Virus record (IMG/VR): IMGVR_UViG_3300032293_001706
Span: 1-64,000 of that record
Strand: one strand, 5' to 3'
DNA: 64,000 nt
Source of the DNA: a virus
The position numbers were made by a program, and so were the translations under genes. Numbering within the stretch: position 1 is the first letter of the stretch; each line of letters starts with the position of its first letter. Shown here piece by piece: positions 22,503 through 31,714 of the stretch. The notes under the pieces were generated by a model that was given only the letters and a program-made list of their open reading frames with translations, did no database searches and had not been told where the DNA came from.

Positions 22503-23373
22503 CATAGGTTCAAAAATAGAAAAACTAATAGCTGATGGATTCAGTTATAATACACTAAGAGGGTTATCTGAAGCTCAAGTTAATTTGTTGTATAATAGAT
22601 TGGTTGAGCAAACAGCACCACCAAATACAGAAATTATTAAGAAAAATACAACAACATATAAAGTAAAACCAAATGCCAAGACAATGATTGGTAATTTGGA
22701 GATTGACACGACAGGTGGGTCGACAAAAGTTACTCCAATGGAAGAAGAAACTTTGAATGTTGTTGATGACCCAGACGCAACTGAAGATGGCATGGGGATG
22801 TTTGAATCTGAAATTTCAGAAAAATTTGAATCTAAAAAACAACAAAAATATTTTTGGTGGAAATGTAATAGTTCAAAAAGTGAAAAGGCAAAGAAAAAAT
22901 GGTGTAAATGGGCTGAAGAGTTTTCAAAAGACACTAATTTCAAAAAACTTCCAGAAAAGAAAAGAGATGTTAAAAAGATTGAAGAGAGCTTGACAAAGTT
23001 AATTGAAAATCGTATACCTCAATCTATAACAAAAAAGAATCTTATGGATTTAATTGAATCATCAACAAGAACTAAGGAAGCACCGACAAAAACTCCAACC
23101 AAGACTCCGACAAAAAGTCCTGGAAAAGGAAATCCTTTTAAGATTCCAACACCAGCTCAGAAACCAGGTCCAAAGGCTGAGGTTAAAGAAGGAGGTTCAA
23201 GCGCACCTGCAAAAGCACCGACAAAAACTCCAACCAAGACTCCGACAAAAAGTCCTGGAAAAGGAAATCCTTTTAAGATTCCAACACCAGCTCAGAAACC
23301 AGGTCCAAAAATGAAGGCACCAAGTTGGTTAAGTTATAACGCATTTATTAACTCAGGTTACAAATTAATATAA
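22495..23373 (+). CDS. Structural-operon protein with duplicated Lys/Pro/Thr-rich tail
   Basis: 292 residues. A helical start (GFSYNTLRGLSEAQVNLLYN) is followed by a beta-like segment, a Trp/Cys/Lys-rich helix (FWWKCNSSKSEKAKKKWCKW) and a basic Pro/Thr/Lys tail containing two copies of KAPTKTPTKTPTKSPGKGNP and the bases that follow (97-bp perfect DNA repeat). The tail may bind DNA or act as a flexible tether. Overlaps its neighbours, so part of one translational unit. Confidence 0.68.
   Translation: MSNIGSKIEKLIADGFSYNTLRGLSEAQVNLLYNRLVEQTAPPNTEIIKKNTTTYKVKPNAKTMIGNLEIDTTGGSTKVTPMEEETLNVVDDPDATEDGMGMFESEISEKFESKKQQKYFWWKCNSSKSEKAKKKWCKWAEEFSKDTNFKKLPEKKRDVKKIEESLTKLIENRIPQSITKKNLMDLIESSTRTKEAPTKTPTKTPTKSPGKGNPFKIPTPAQKPGPKAEVKEGGSSAPAKAPTKTPTKTPTKSPGKGNPFKIPTPAQKPGPKMKAPSWLSYNAFINSGYKLI
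23078..23309 (+). repeat. 97-bp perfect direct repeat inside the 22495 gene
   Basis: Copies at 23078-23174 and 23213-23309, offset 135 bp, in frame. Identity without synonymous drift points to a recent duplication. Confidence 0.9.
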
Positions 23374-24704
23374 TGAGAAACAAAAGAAATATATTTGAGG
23401 CTCCAATTGATGAGCCAGAAGGTTATAGGATGAATCCTGAACTAAGAAGACGAATTGAAAGGGGTGAAACTCCTTATTCTGACAGTCCGTTCTTTCCAAA
23501 AAAGAAACAAGGTGAAAATCAAAGTTTTGAAGAAAAAGCCGCAAGTAAAAGATTTGCCGATGTTGTTGAAAAATTGGAAAGATACATTGGAAGAAATGTT
23601 CCAAATAACTTACAAGGTTTGCAAATGCTTTTAATGACTTTGTTTAGTCAAATAAAATCATTTGAAAATGGTAAAGAAAGACAACTTGAAAATTTGGCGG
23701 TTGAAATAGCCGAAAATGAACTAATTGATGAAAAGTATAAAGGGTTTATTAAGTTTGAAGCTGAGTTTATGAATTTTGGTGACCAACCAAGAGGTGAATT
23801 TAAATCAGAATCAGAAGATTTCTCAGATGAAGATATTGAAATGGCTTTCGAACAAAATGGTGAAGATTTGGATGAATTCTTAAATGCTTTCGAAAACTTT
23901 GATTATTTGGTTGCAAGAAGAAGGTTCTTTAATGCAATTGTTCAAGGATTTGCAAAAAAAGGACATTATATGTTTGAATTGGTTAGAGACAGGTTAGAAG
24001 AAATGCAACCTGGAATTACCGACAAATATGGTGCATTGATGGCGTTAAATGATTATCTGTATTGGATGTTACCTCCAAGTATGCTTGAACAACTATTTGC
24101 AAGTGGACAATCTTTAGGTGGTGAAGAAGAAGTTGAATTTGAAACCGATGAAGAAGGTAATCAAACAGGAAACTTAATTGTTAAGGCAAGAGGAGCGATG
24201 TTTCCATTTATTTTACACGAACTATTAAAAGGATATCAAGATATTATAATGGCACCTTCAATACCTGAAGACCCTGTACAGGCTCAAATGGTGAAGGCTA
24301 AAGCTGATGTATCCGTTAATGAATTGTTTGATATTATTGTTGGAGCTTATTTGTGGGAAAAATTATTGGAATCAATTCCTGAGAAAGTATTGACTGACGA
24401 AGAAAATTCTAAAGTGATTCAATCACTCATTTTTAGAGAAATGATTAAGTTACCAAAAAGAATGTTTGTTTCTTTAGCACAGAGAATAAACAGTGGGGAC
24501 CAATCAGCATATAAAGATATGGAAAAAATTGCGGACAACATTATCGACTCACTAAATAAACAAAATTTAGAAGAACTTTTAGGTGATTTTGAATCTTATG
24601 AGGAAGAAGATGATGATTATCCAACATTACCACCTAGTGACGATGATGACGATGATGTTGATTTAAGTTTCTTAAAAGATTTTGGTATAGATAAACCTGA
24701 TTGA
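23373..24704 (+). CDS. Conserved-type structural protein upstream of terminase
   Basis: 443 residues, mostly helical, with a well-ordered middle (FENFDYLVARRRFFNAIVQG, YMFELVRDRLEEMQPGITDK, MFPFILHELLKGYQDI) and an acidic tail DDDDDDVDLSFLKDFGI. No membrane segment. Last gene of the 20645-24704 block. The helical fold and position fit an internal head or neck protein, but I cannot name it. Confidence 0.7.
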   Translation: MRNKRNIFEAPIDEPEGYRMNPELRRRIERGETPYSDSPFFPKKKQGENQSFEEKAASKRFADVVEKLERYIGRNVPNNLQGLQMLLMTLFSQIKSFENGKERQLENLAVEIAENELIDEKYKGFIKFEAEFMNFGDQPRGEFKSESEDFSDEDIEMAFEQNGEDLDEFLNAFENFDYLVARRRFFNAIVQGFAKKGHYMFELVRDRLEEMQPGITDKYGALMALNDYLYWMLPPSMLEQLFASGQSLGGEEEVEFETDEEGNQTGNLIVKARGAMFPFILHELLKGYQDIIMAPSIPEDPVQAQMVKAKADVSVNELFDIIVGAYLWEKLLESIPEKVLTDEENSKVIQSLIFREMIKLPKRMFVSLAQRINSGDQSAYKDMEKIADNIIDSLNKQNLEELLGDFESYEEEDDDYPTLPPSDDDDDDVDLSFLKDFGIDKPD

Positions 24705-24730
24705 AAATATTAATCTTAAACCTATTTATT

Positions 24731-24758
24731 ATCTCGAATGATTTGTTTCATTCGAGAT
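24731..24758 (+). terminator. Hairpin, probable terminator
   Basis: ATCTCGAATGA (24731-24741) pairs with TCATTCGAGAT (24748-24758), 11 bp with a 6-nt loop, followed by a T-rich stretch that doubles as a late motif. Confidence 0.6.
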
Positions 24759-24765
24759 ATTTATT
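24757..24765 (+). promoter_or_regulatory. Candidate late promoter motif (ATATTTATT)
   Basis: Overlaps the foot of the preceding hairpin, so termination and re-initiation share bases; ATG at 24777. Confidence 0.45.
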
Positions 24766-24776
24766 TTAATAGATAT

Positions 24777-25472
24777 ATGGAAATTAAATTAACTGAATCA
24801 CAATTTGCCAATATTGTTAAAAGAATATTAAAAGAACAAACCGAGGAAGTTCTTGAACTTCCAGCAATTAAGTTTTTTTTTAATGATTGGAATGAGGTTA
24901 TAAAATATGTTGAAGAAGAAGGAAATCCATTGTTTTCGATGCAAGGAAATCTTGATTTTAGAAATGTTTGTCCTGAAACTCTTGGAAGATTATATTCGGT
25001 TGAAGATTTTTTGGGTTTATTTGCATGTGAAAACATAACATCTCTTGGAAATCTAACACATGTTGGGGGGTATTTGGATTTAAGGTTCACAAAAGTTACA
25101 TCTCTTGGAAATCTAACACATGTTGGGAATAACTTGGAATTATTTGGATGTAAAAACCTAACATCTCTTGGAAATTTAAGAGATGTTGGTAAAAATTTGG
25201 TTTTATATGGATGTAAAAACCTAAAATCTCTTGGAAACTTAACACATGTAAAGGGGGATTTGGATTTAAGGGGTACAAATATAACATCTCTTGGAAGTCT
25301 AACACATGTTGAAGGTTTTTTGGATTTATTTAACTGTGAAAAACTAACATATCTTGGAAGTCTAACACATGTTGGGGGGTTTTTGGATTTAAGATACACA
25401 CCAATTGCTGAAAAATATTCCAGAGAAGAAATAAGAAAAATGGTTAATGTTGAAGGTGATATTTATTTATAA
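24777..25472 (+). CDS. LRR-like repeat protein 1
   Basis: 231 residues from ATG 24777 (the upstream ATG at 24738 lies in the terminator hairpin). Leader MEIKLTESQFANIVKRILKE|QTEE ends in an (I/L)xE site. From residue about 80 it is built of 20-residue units of the form TSLGNLTHVGG-LDLR-T, a BspA/LRR-like solenoid. Such solenoids bind proteins or glycans. The next gene is a tandem paralogue, and a third copy survives only as a stub. A packaged effector or a host-surface binder are both possible. Confidence 0.75.
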   Translation: MEIKLTESQFANIVKRILKEQTEEVLELPAIKFFFNDWNEVIKYVEEEGNPLFSMQGNLDFRNVCPETLGRLYSVEDFLGLFACENITSLGNLTHVGGYLDLRFTKVTSLGNLTHVGNNLELFGCKNLTSLGNLRDVGKNLVLYGCKNLKSLGNLTHVKGDLDLRGTNITSLGSLTHVEGFLDLFNCEKLTYLGSLTHVGGFLDLRYTPIAEKYSREEIRKMVNVEGDIYL

Positions 25473-25816
25473 TGAAAGAACTAATTAAAAGAATATTAAA
25501 AGAGGAAACCGAGGAAGTTCTTGAACTTCCATCAATCAAATATTTCTTTGATGATTGGAACAAGGTTATTAAATTTGTCGAAAGTGAAGGAAATCCATTG
25601 TTTTCGATGCAAGGAAATCTTGACTTACAAGATGTTTGTCCTGAAACTCTTGGAAGATTATATTCGGTTGAAGGTTATTTGGATTTAGAAGAGTGTGAAA
25701 ACCTAACATCTCTTGGAAGTCTAACACATGTTGAAGGTTTTTTGGATTTATTTAACTGTGAAAAACTAACATATCTTGGAAGTCTAACACATGTTGGGGG
25801 GTTTTTGGATTTAAGA
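25282..25816 (+). repeat. 113-bp perfect repeat shared by tandem LRR-like genes
   Basis: Identical 113-bp blocks at 25282-25394 and 25704-25816 in the two paralogues, surrounded by diverged sequence; indicates recent gene conversion or duplication. Confidence 0.88.
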
Positions 25817-26077
25817 GGTGCAAATATAACATCTCTTGGAAATTTAAAACATGTTGGGGGTCTTTTGTATTTAAATAAATGTGAAAACCTTACATCTCTT
25901 GGAAATCTACAATATGTTGGGGGGAGTTTGGATTTAAGAGGTACAAATGTATCATCTCTTGGAAGTCTACAACATGTTGGGGGATATTTGGATTTAAGAG
26001 GTACACCAATGGATAATGAATATTCCGAAGAAGAAATACGAAAAATGGTTAATGTTGAAGGAAATATTTATCTATAA
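25472..26077 (+). CDS. LRR-like repeat protein 2 (tandem paralogue)
   Basis: 201 residues, ATG overlapping the previous stop (TAATG). Leader MKELIKRILKE|ETEEVLELP is a shortened version of that in the upstream gene. It has the same solenoid units (SLGSLTHVEGFLDL, SLGNLQYVGGSLDL) and the same C-terminal cap (SEEEIRKMVNVEGNIYL). It lacks one or two repeat units compared with its neighbour. The pair is the kind of locus that changes unit number by recombination. Confidence 0.75.
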   Translation: MKELIKRILKEETEEVLELPSIKYFFDDWNKVIKFVESEGNPLFSMQGNLDLQDVCPETLGRLYSVEGYLDLEECENLTSLGSLTHVEGFLDLFNCEKLTYLGSLTHVGGFLDLRGANITSLGNLKHVGGLLYLNKCENLTSLGNLQYVGGSLDLRGTNVSSLGSLQHVGGYLDLRGTPMDNEYSEEEIRKMVNVEGNIYL

Positions 26078-26103
26078 TGAAAGAACTGGTTAAAAAAATA
26101 TAA
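26077..26103 (+). pseudogene. Stub of a third LRR-like paralogue
   Basis: After the stop of the second copy, TAATG again starts a frame MKELVKKI that stops after 8 codons. It matches the leader MKELIKRI of the preceding gene, so it is the remnant (or junction scar) of a third tandem copy. Confidence 0.6.
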
Positions 26104-26111
26104 TATATCAG

Positions 26112-26120
26112 ATATTTATG
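26112..26120 (+). promoter_or_regulatory. Candidate late promoter motif (ATATTTATG)
   Basis: Lies 42 nt upstream of the terminase ATG, the longest leader among these sites. Confidence 0.45.
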
Positions 26121-26162
26121 TTTAGGGGTTAACTAATTTAAATAACCATAAAAAAAAACATA

Positions 26163-27938
26163 ATGTCAATAACAAGAGAACAAGCGTTAATTGAATACGT
26201 AAAATGTGTTAAAAACACACCATATGCTTTAAGGACATATCTTCAAACTTACGACAATACAGTTCAAAAATATGTCCCGTTGGATTTATTCTCAGACCAA
26301 TTATCGTTGGTTGATGATTATGATAATTACGAAGAAAATATTGCTTTAAAATACAGACAAGCTGGTGTATCAACAGTTACAGCCGCTTGGGTTTCAAAAA
26401 AGATTGCGTTTGCAAAAAAAGAAAAACCCGAAAAAATTCTAATCATTGCAAACAAATTAGATACTTCTGTTGAATTTGCAAATAAAATTAAACAATTTAC
26501 CGAACAATGGCCATCTTGGGTTGGTATTGACTTTTCCCCCGAAAAGAATGCCGCCCGACATTGGAAATTAACAAATGGTTGTGAAGTAAAAGCCGTTGCA
26601 ACATCAAACGACGCATTAAGAGGTTATACCCCGACTGTATTGATTTTTGACGAAGCCGCATATATTGAAGCTGGTGATGATTTTTGGGCGGCTTGTATGG
26701 CATCACTTTCAACGGGTGGTAAAGTTATTGTTATTTCAACACCAAATGGTTTTGACGCGATTTATTATCCAATCTATGACCAATCAATTAAGGGTTTAAA
26801 TAATTTCAAAGTCACCGAAATGTTTTGGTGGAGAGACCCAAGATATACAAAAGATTTGGAATTTATCAAAGTAAAAGATATAATACATTATTACTTAAAT
26901 AGGGATGAATATAAAGACGTTGAAAAAATATCTTTTGATGGTGTCCCACAAAATGAAAGAAGTATAGAAGAGTTTAAAAAACTAATTAATGACGGATACA
27001 AACCACATTCAAGTTGGTTTGAAAAAATGGCCAAGAAGTTAAAGTTCGATAGACGTAAAATATCACAAGAACTTGAGTGTAATTTTTTGGGGTCGGGTGA
27101 TAACGTAATTGACAATAAAATAATTGAAATTATCAGGACCGATATGGTTAGACCTCCTGAAACAAAAATGGTTCAAAATCAATTATGGATTTGGAAAGAA
27201 CCACAGGCGGGTCATAGATATATTATGGGTGTTGATGTTAGTCGGGGAGATAGTGAAGATTATACATCAATAGAAATTATAGATTTCGATGAAAGGGAAC
27301 AAGTGGCAGAATACCTTGGAAAGATTCCCCCTGATGTTGCCGCCGAAATTGCCTATAAGTGGGGGGTTTATTATGATGCTTTCATTGTTATTGATATTAC
27401 GGGAGGTATGGGAGTTTCAACATCAAGAAAACTACAAGAAATGGGTTATAAAAATTTATATATTGATGGTGTTAATTATGCAAATGTTTGGAACTATGAC
27501 CCAAAAGCAATGGAAAAGATTCCAGGTATAAATTTCAACTCAAAAAGAGTTCAAATAATATCGGCATTTGAGGAAGGACTAAGACACGGATTCAAAGTTT
27601 ATTCATCAAGGTTACTCAGTGAATTAAATACATTTGTATATATAAATGGAAGACCTGACCATATGAAAGGACATCATGATGATTTAATTATGGCAATTTC
27701 AATGGCTCTATATGTTGGTCAAAATTCATATAATCAATTAGAAAGGGTTACAGAACAAACAAAAGCAATGTTAGATTCTTGGAGCTTACATACAAGTGAG
27801 GTATCAAAATCCGTAACTGAATTTAATCCTGGATTACCTGTAATGTCACCATCATCATATGGAGATAAATTTATGTCAAACCCAACAAGAAGTGATTATG
27901 AAAAATATTCGTGGTTGTTCGGAGGTAGAAGAATGTAA
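26163..27938 (+). CDS. Terminase large subunit (T4 gp17 type)
   Basis: 591 residues. ATPase domain: adenine-binding FSDQLSLVDDY, Walker A-like KYRQAGVSTVTAAW, Walker B VLIFDEAAYIEAGD, coupling motif VISTPNGF. Nuclease domain: GVDVSRGDSEDYT (first Asp), FIVIDITGGMGVS (second acidic) and HHDDLIMAISMAL (final Asp pair). This is the packaging motor that cuts and translocates DNA into the prohead. Length fits gp17 (about 600). It is followed 37 nt later by the portal gene. No small terminase gene was recognised in the window. Confidence 0.96.
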   Translation: MSITREQALIEYVKCVKNTPYALRTYLQTYDNTVQKYVPLDLFSDQLSLVDDYDNYEENIALKYRQAGVSTVTAAWVSKKIAFAKKEKPEKILIIANKLDTSVEFANKIKQFTEQWPSWVGIDFSPEKNAARHWKLTNGCEVKAVATSNDALRGYTPTVLIFDEAAYIEAGDDFWAACMASLSTGGKVIVISTPNGFDAIYYPIYDQSIKGLNNFKVTEMFWWRDPRYTKDLEFIKVKDIIHYYLNRDEYKDVEKISFDGVPQNERSIEEFKKLINDGYKPHSSWFEKMAKKLKFDRRKISQELECNFLGSGDNVIDNKIIEIIRTDMVRPPETKMVQNQLWIWKEPQAGHRYIMGVDVSRGDSEDYTSIEIIDFDEREQVAEYLGKIPPDVAAEIAYKWGVYYDAFIVIDITGGMGVSTSRKLQEMGYKNLYIDGVNYANVWNYDPKAMEKIPGINFNSKRVQIISAFEEGLRHGFKVYSSRLLSELNTFVYINGRPDHMKGHHDDLIMAISMALYVGQNSYNQLERVTEQTKAMLDSWSLHTSEVSKSVTEFNPGLPVMSPSSYGDKFMSNPTRSDYEKYSWLFGGRRM

Positions 27939-27963
27939 ACTACACAAATAAATGAATTAAAAT

Positions 27964-27972
27964 ATATTTATT
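27964..27972 (+). promoter_or_regulatory. Candidate late promoter motif (ATATTTATT)
   Basis: Ends 3 nt before the portal ATG at 27976. Confidence 0.5.
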
Positions 27973-27975
27973 ATA

Positions 27976-30972
27976 ATGGCAGATAATTATACAATATGGC
28001 AAAGACTTACAAGGGTTTTTGGTCCTGATTCAACATTAGGTCAACAACCTCCTGTATATAAGTTTGATAAAAAAGAACTTCTTAAAACAACTGACAAACA
28101 AGAATATGAAAAAGAGAAGTTACAAGCACAACAAAGTTACTATTTAGGTCAACAGTGGGCAAAGATTGAAAACAATTTATATACCCAAGCAATATATTAT
28201 GAACCAACAAGATTAGCGTCATATTATGATTACGAATCGATGGAGTTTTCGATTGCTGGGGATACAAAAATTGCAACACCTGATGGTTTTATAACAATAA
28301 AAGAGTTGGCGGATAAGGGTAGAGATTATGAATTTGTAACTTACGCTTATGACCACAACTTAAATAAAGTGGTTCCCGCAAAAGCAAGAAACGCCCACTA
28401 TACAAGAGATGAGATGACTTATAAAATAACATTTGACGATGGTAGTCATATTATTGCGACATATGGTCATAGATTTTTGAAACGTGATGGTGTGTTTTGT
28501 GAAGTTGAAAATTTGAAACCCGGAGATTCAATGATGCCATTTTATAGAAAATCATTCTATGCAAATGAAAAGTATAATTGGGTTTATACTTGTAATAAAA
28601 ATGAAGGTCATAATGGATGGATTAGTGAACATAATTTAATAGCTGAGTGGTTCTATGATAAGAAAGTATTAGAAGATGAAGAAGTTCATCATATAGACTT
28701 TAATGGTAAAAATAACTTACCTGAAAATTTACAAATAATGAAAATTTCAAAACATAGAGCATATCATGCTAGATTAAACAATGAAAAACTTTGGTCGAAT
28801 CCTGAATATAGACAAAAAATGTCTGAAACGGCAAGACGTAAAGGTAAGTTAAAATGGGACGGAAAAAGAAAAGGTCAAAATAATCCTTCATATATTAAAT
28901 TGTCATTTAACTTATTAGTTAATACCGCAAAAGAATATAGGACTTTAGAAAAAACGTCAAAAGTTTTAGGGGTATCAATCAAAAAAATACAAAATGAATT
29001 AAGATTTAATGGGTTCAAATGTTGGGATGACTTTTTAAAATTTTATAATCTTAAAAAATATCATAAAAATACTGAAAATTATGAATTATTAGATTTTAAA
29101 CTAATACCTTGGGACTTACTTATTGATACCGCAAAGAAGGGAAAAACAATGCAAAATGTTTGTGATACTTTAGGAATTACTTTTGGTAAATTAAGGTCGA
29201 CAATAAGACAAGGAGGGTATAGAAATTGGACAACATTTATGGATGCGTATGGTTTAGAATATGGTAAAGTTGGTAGAAAAAAACCAGTTGAATCTAATTT
29301 ATTAAATCATAAAATAGTATCTATTGAACCTTATGGCGTTGTACCTGTTTATGATTTAACAGTTCCTGGATACAAAAATTTTGCAACCGATACCATCTTT
29401 TCACACAATACTCCTGAAATATCAACTGCTTTAGATATTTACGCTGAAGAATCTACAACAACAAATGAAGATGGATACATATTACAAATATATTCAGAGT
29501 CTTCACGTATAAAAGGAGTTTTGGCTGATTTATTTAATAATAGGTTAGATATTAATACTAACCTACCAATGTGGACTAGAAACACCTGTAAATATGGTGA
29601 CAATTTTGTATACTTAAAACTTGACCCTGAAAAAGGAATTGTAGGTTGTCAACAACTACCAAATATTGAAATTGAGCGTTTGGAAAGGGGTATGAAGATA
29701 AAACCTTCACATAGTACATCTGAAGATGCAAAATCCTTAAAATTTGTATGGAAAGTTAAGGATATGGAGTTTAATACTTGGGAAATTGCCCACTTTAGAT
29801 TATTGGGTGATGACAGAAAACTTCCGTATGGAACAAGTATGTTGGAAAAAGCAAGAAGAACTTGGAAACAACTATTACTTTCTGAAGATGCAATGTTAAT
29901 TTATAGAACATCAAGAGCACCTGAAAGAAGAGTATTTAAAATATTTGTTGGAAATATGGATGATAAAGATGTTGAACCATATATCCAAAGAATTGCAAAT
30001 AAATTCAAACGTGACCAAGTTGTTGACCCAAAAAGTGGTAATGTTGATTTACGTATGAATCAAATGGCTGTTGACCAAGATTTCTTTATTCCTGTCCGTG
30101 ATGCCGCACAAACAAGTCCAATCGAAACATTACAGGGAGCACAAAATCTGTCTGAAATTGCCGATATCGAATACATTCAAAAGAAATTACTAACAGCATT
30201 ACGTGTTCCAAAAGCGTTTTTAGGTTTTGAAGAAGTTGTTGGTGATGGTAAAAACTTGGCATTACAAGACATTCGTTTTGCAAGAACAATCAATAGAATC
30301 CAAAAATCAATGATTCAAGAGTTAAATAAGATTGCAATTATTCACTTGTTCATATTAGGGTTTGAGGATGAATTAACAAACTTTACATTGGGTCTAACAA
30401 ATCCATCAACACAGGCAGATTTGTTAAAAATTGACACTTGGAAAGAAAAAATCACTTTATATAAAGACGCAGTATCCGACCCAGGTCTTGGAATACAACC
30501 AGTTTCCGCAACTTGGGCAAAGAAACATATTCTTGGATTTTCTGATGAAGAAATTAAGTTGGATATTCAACAACAAAGAATTGAAAGAGCGGTAGGCGCC
30601 GAACTTCAAAAAACCGCTGAGGTTATTATTCATACAGGCTTGTTTGATAATATTGATAAGTTATATGGTAAAAAACCTGGTGAAGCGGCTGGAGAAGCAC
30701 CTCCGACAGGTGGTGAACCATCAGATATGGGTGGTGGACCTCCCGATATTGGTGGTGGTGGACCTCCCGATATTGGTGGTCCTGAAGGAATGGAAATGCC
30801 AAGCGCTCCAACAGGAGGACCTGAATTGGCACCTGAATCAAAACTTGAAAAAGATATGAATTTAATTCTTGAAGATAATATGATAACAGGTGTTGATGAG
30901 ATTGATTTATCAAAAGGAAGGAAATCTTTATTGGAGATTGAAAATAAATTAGATGATTTATTAAATAAATAA
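27976..30972 (+). CDS. Portal protein (T4 gp20 type) with intein
   Basis: 998 residues, of which 92-478 are an intein; the spliced portal is about 611 residues. Extein parts: LGQQWAKIENNLYTQAIYYE upstream and TPEISTALDIYAEE downstream, which join to the gp20-like SMEF-TPEIS-ALDIYA region, then APERRVFKIFVGNMDDKDVE, the stem and crown part, and a Gly/Pro-rich tail (GGGPPDIGGGGPPDIGG) before a short acidic C-terminus. The portal is the twelve-fold ring at the packaging vertex. The tail repeat is longer than in T4 and may interact with scaffold. Confidence 0.94.
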   Translation: MADNYTIWQRLTRVFGPDSTLGQQPPVYKFDKKELLKTTDKQEYEKEKLQAQQSYYLGQQWAKIENNLYTQAIYYEPTRLASYYDYESMEFSIAGDTKIATPDGFITIKELADKGRDYEFVTYAYDHNLNKVVPAKARNAHYTRDEMTYKITFDDGSHIIATYGHRFLKRDGVFCEVENLKPGDSMMPFYRKSFYANEKYNWVYTCNKNEGHNGWISEHNLIAEWFYDKKVLEDEEVHHIDFNGKNNLPENLQIMKISKHRAYHARLNNEKLWSNPEYRQKMSETARRKGKLKWDGKRKGQNNPSYIKLSFNLLVNTAKEYRTLEKTSKVLGVSIKKIQNELRFNGFKCWDDFLKFYNLKKYHKNTENYELLDFKLIPWDLLIDTAKKGKTMQNVCDTLGITFGKLRSTIRQGGYRNWTTFMDAYGLEYGKVGRKKPVESNLLNHKIVSIEPYGVVPVYDLTVPGYKNFATDTIFSHNTPEISTALDIYAEESTTTNEDGYILQIYSESSRIKGVLADLFNNRLDINTNLPMWTRNTCKYGDNFVYLKLDPEKGIVGCQQLPNIEIERLERGMKIKPSHSTSEDAKSLKFVWKVKDMEFNTWEIAHFRLLGDDRKLPYGTSMLEKARRTWKQLLLSEDAMLIYRTSRAPERRVFKIFVGNMDDKDVEPYIQRIANKFKRDQVVDPKSGNVDLRMNQMAVDQDFFIPVRDAAQTSPIETLQGAQNLSEIADIEYIQKKLLTALRVPKAFLGFEEVVGDGKNLALQDIRFARTINRIQKSMIQELNKIAIIHLFILGFEDELTNFTLGLTNPSTQADLLKIDTWKEKITLYKDAVSDPGLGIQPVSATWAKKHILGFSDEEIKLDIQQQRIERAVGAELQKTAEVIIHTGLFDNIDKLYGKKPGEAAGEAPPTGGEPSDMGGGPPDIGGGGPPDIGGPEGMEMPSAPTGGPELAPESKLEKDMNLILEDNMITGVDEIDLSKGRKSLLEIENKLDDLLNK
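28249..29409 (+). mobile_element. Intein with HNH homing endonuclease in portal gene
   Basis: 387 residues beginning SIAGDTKIATPDGF (Ser1, block A), with block B TYGHRFL, block F VVPVYDLTVPGYKNFA and ending TIFSHN before Thr+1. The centre holds an HNH-type endonuclease (SEHNLIAEWFYD, VHHIDFNGKNNLPENL, ISKHRAYH) and two helix-turn-helix-like repeats (LLVNTAKEYRTLEKTSKVLG; LLIDTAKKGKTMQNVCDTLG). It is inserted in the most conserved part of the portal, as usual for phage inteins. Ser1 and Thr+1 instead of Cys should still splice. Confidence 0.92.
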
Positions 30973-30973
30973 T

Positions 30974-30982
30974 ATATTTATT
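30974..30982 (+). promoter_or_regulatory. Candidate late promoter motif (ATATTTATT)
   Basis: Overlaps the portal stop region, 3 nt before ATG 30986. Confidence 0.5.
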
Positions 30983-30985
30983 AAT

Positions 30986-31714
30986 ATGAGAAACTTTGGA
31001 AAATTAAAAAGCATCGTTGAAAACGCTTTGGTTGAAAATTATAAAAAACCAGAATTTAAAACTATTATTAAAGAATTTAATGAACTAATAAAAAACAATA
31101 AATCTGTTGGTAGGGTTTATTTGAATTATGGTTCAATAATGAAAATAAATAATCTATCTGAAAATATTGCAAACGAATTTTTGGATATTTCAATTCAAGA
31201 TATTAAAACCACGATTAAAGAAAATAAAAAAGAATTTGTTGAATTTGACGCTTGGGTTGAAACCTTAGATGAAAATGTTGAAAATAAATATCAATTATTG
31301 GATGATTTAGTTTTCGCAAAAACCGCAGAAGATTTTATTAAACTTTTGGAATCAAAAAACAAATTAAGAAAGATGTTAACTGAATCCAAAAAAGAAGAAA
31401 AACAATTGACGGAAACAATTAACATACCTATTGACAGCATGTTTAATGTGGCAGCAGATACTTTTTCAAAAGAATATTCAAGTTTAAGTGAATCACAATT
31501 ATTTGAATTAAAATCAATTTTGAGATTAACCGAAGACGAATTGAAAGAGGGTATTGAAAGATTAAAAAATGAAATACTCAATAAGTTGAATACTGTTTCT
31601 ATTTCAGATGAAGAAACAAAAAATAAGATTGAAGAAACAAAAGAAAAAGTAAAAAATACTATTGTTGATTCGATTTCTTATTACAAACTCAAGAAACTTT
31701 CAGAAGGTATTTAA
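30986..31714 (+). CDS. Helical head-module protein, function unknown
   Basis: 242 residues, almost all helix and strongly charged (FKTIIKEFNELIKNNKSVGR ... EETKEKVKNTIVDSISYYKL), between the portal and the protease. In T4 this interval holds small core proteins (gp67, gp68); a core or assembly role is possible by position only. It converges on and overlaps by 4 nt the holin-like gene on the other strand. Confidence 0.65.
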   Translation: MRNFGKLKSIVENALVENYKKPEFKTIIKEFNELIKNNKSVGRVYLNYGSIMKINNLSENIANEFLDISIQDIKTTIKENKKEFVEFDAWVETLDENVENKYQLLDDLVFAKTAEDFIKLLESKNKLRKMLTESKKEEKQLTETINIPIDSMFNVAADTFSKEYSSLSESQLFELKSILRLTEDELKEGIERLKNEILNKLNTVSISDEETKNKIEETKEKVKNTIVDSISYYKLKKLSEGI

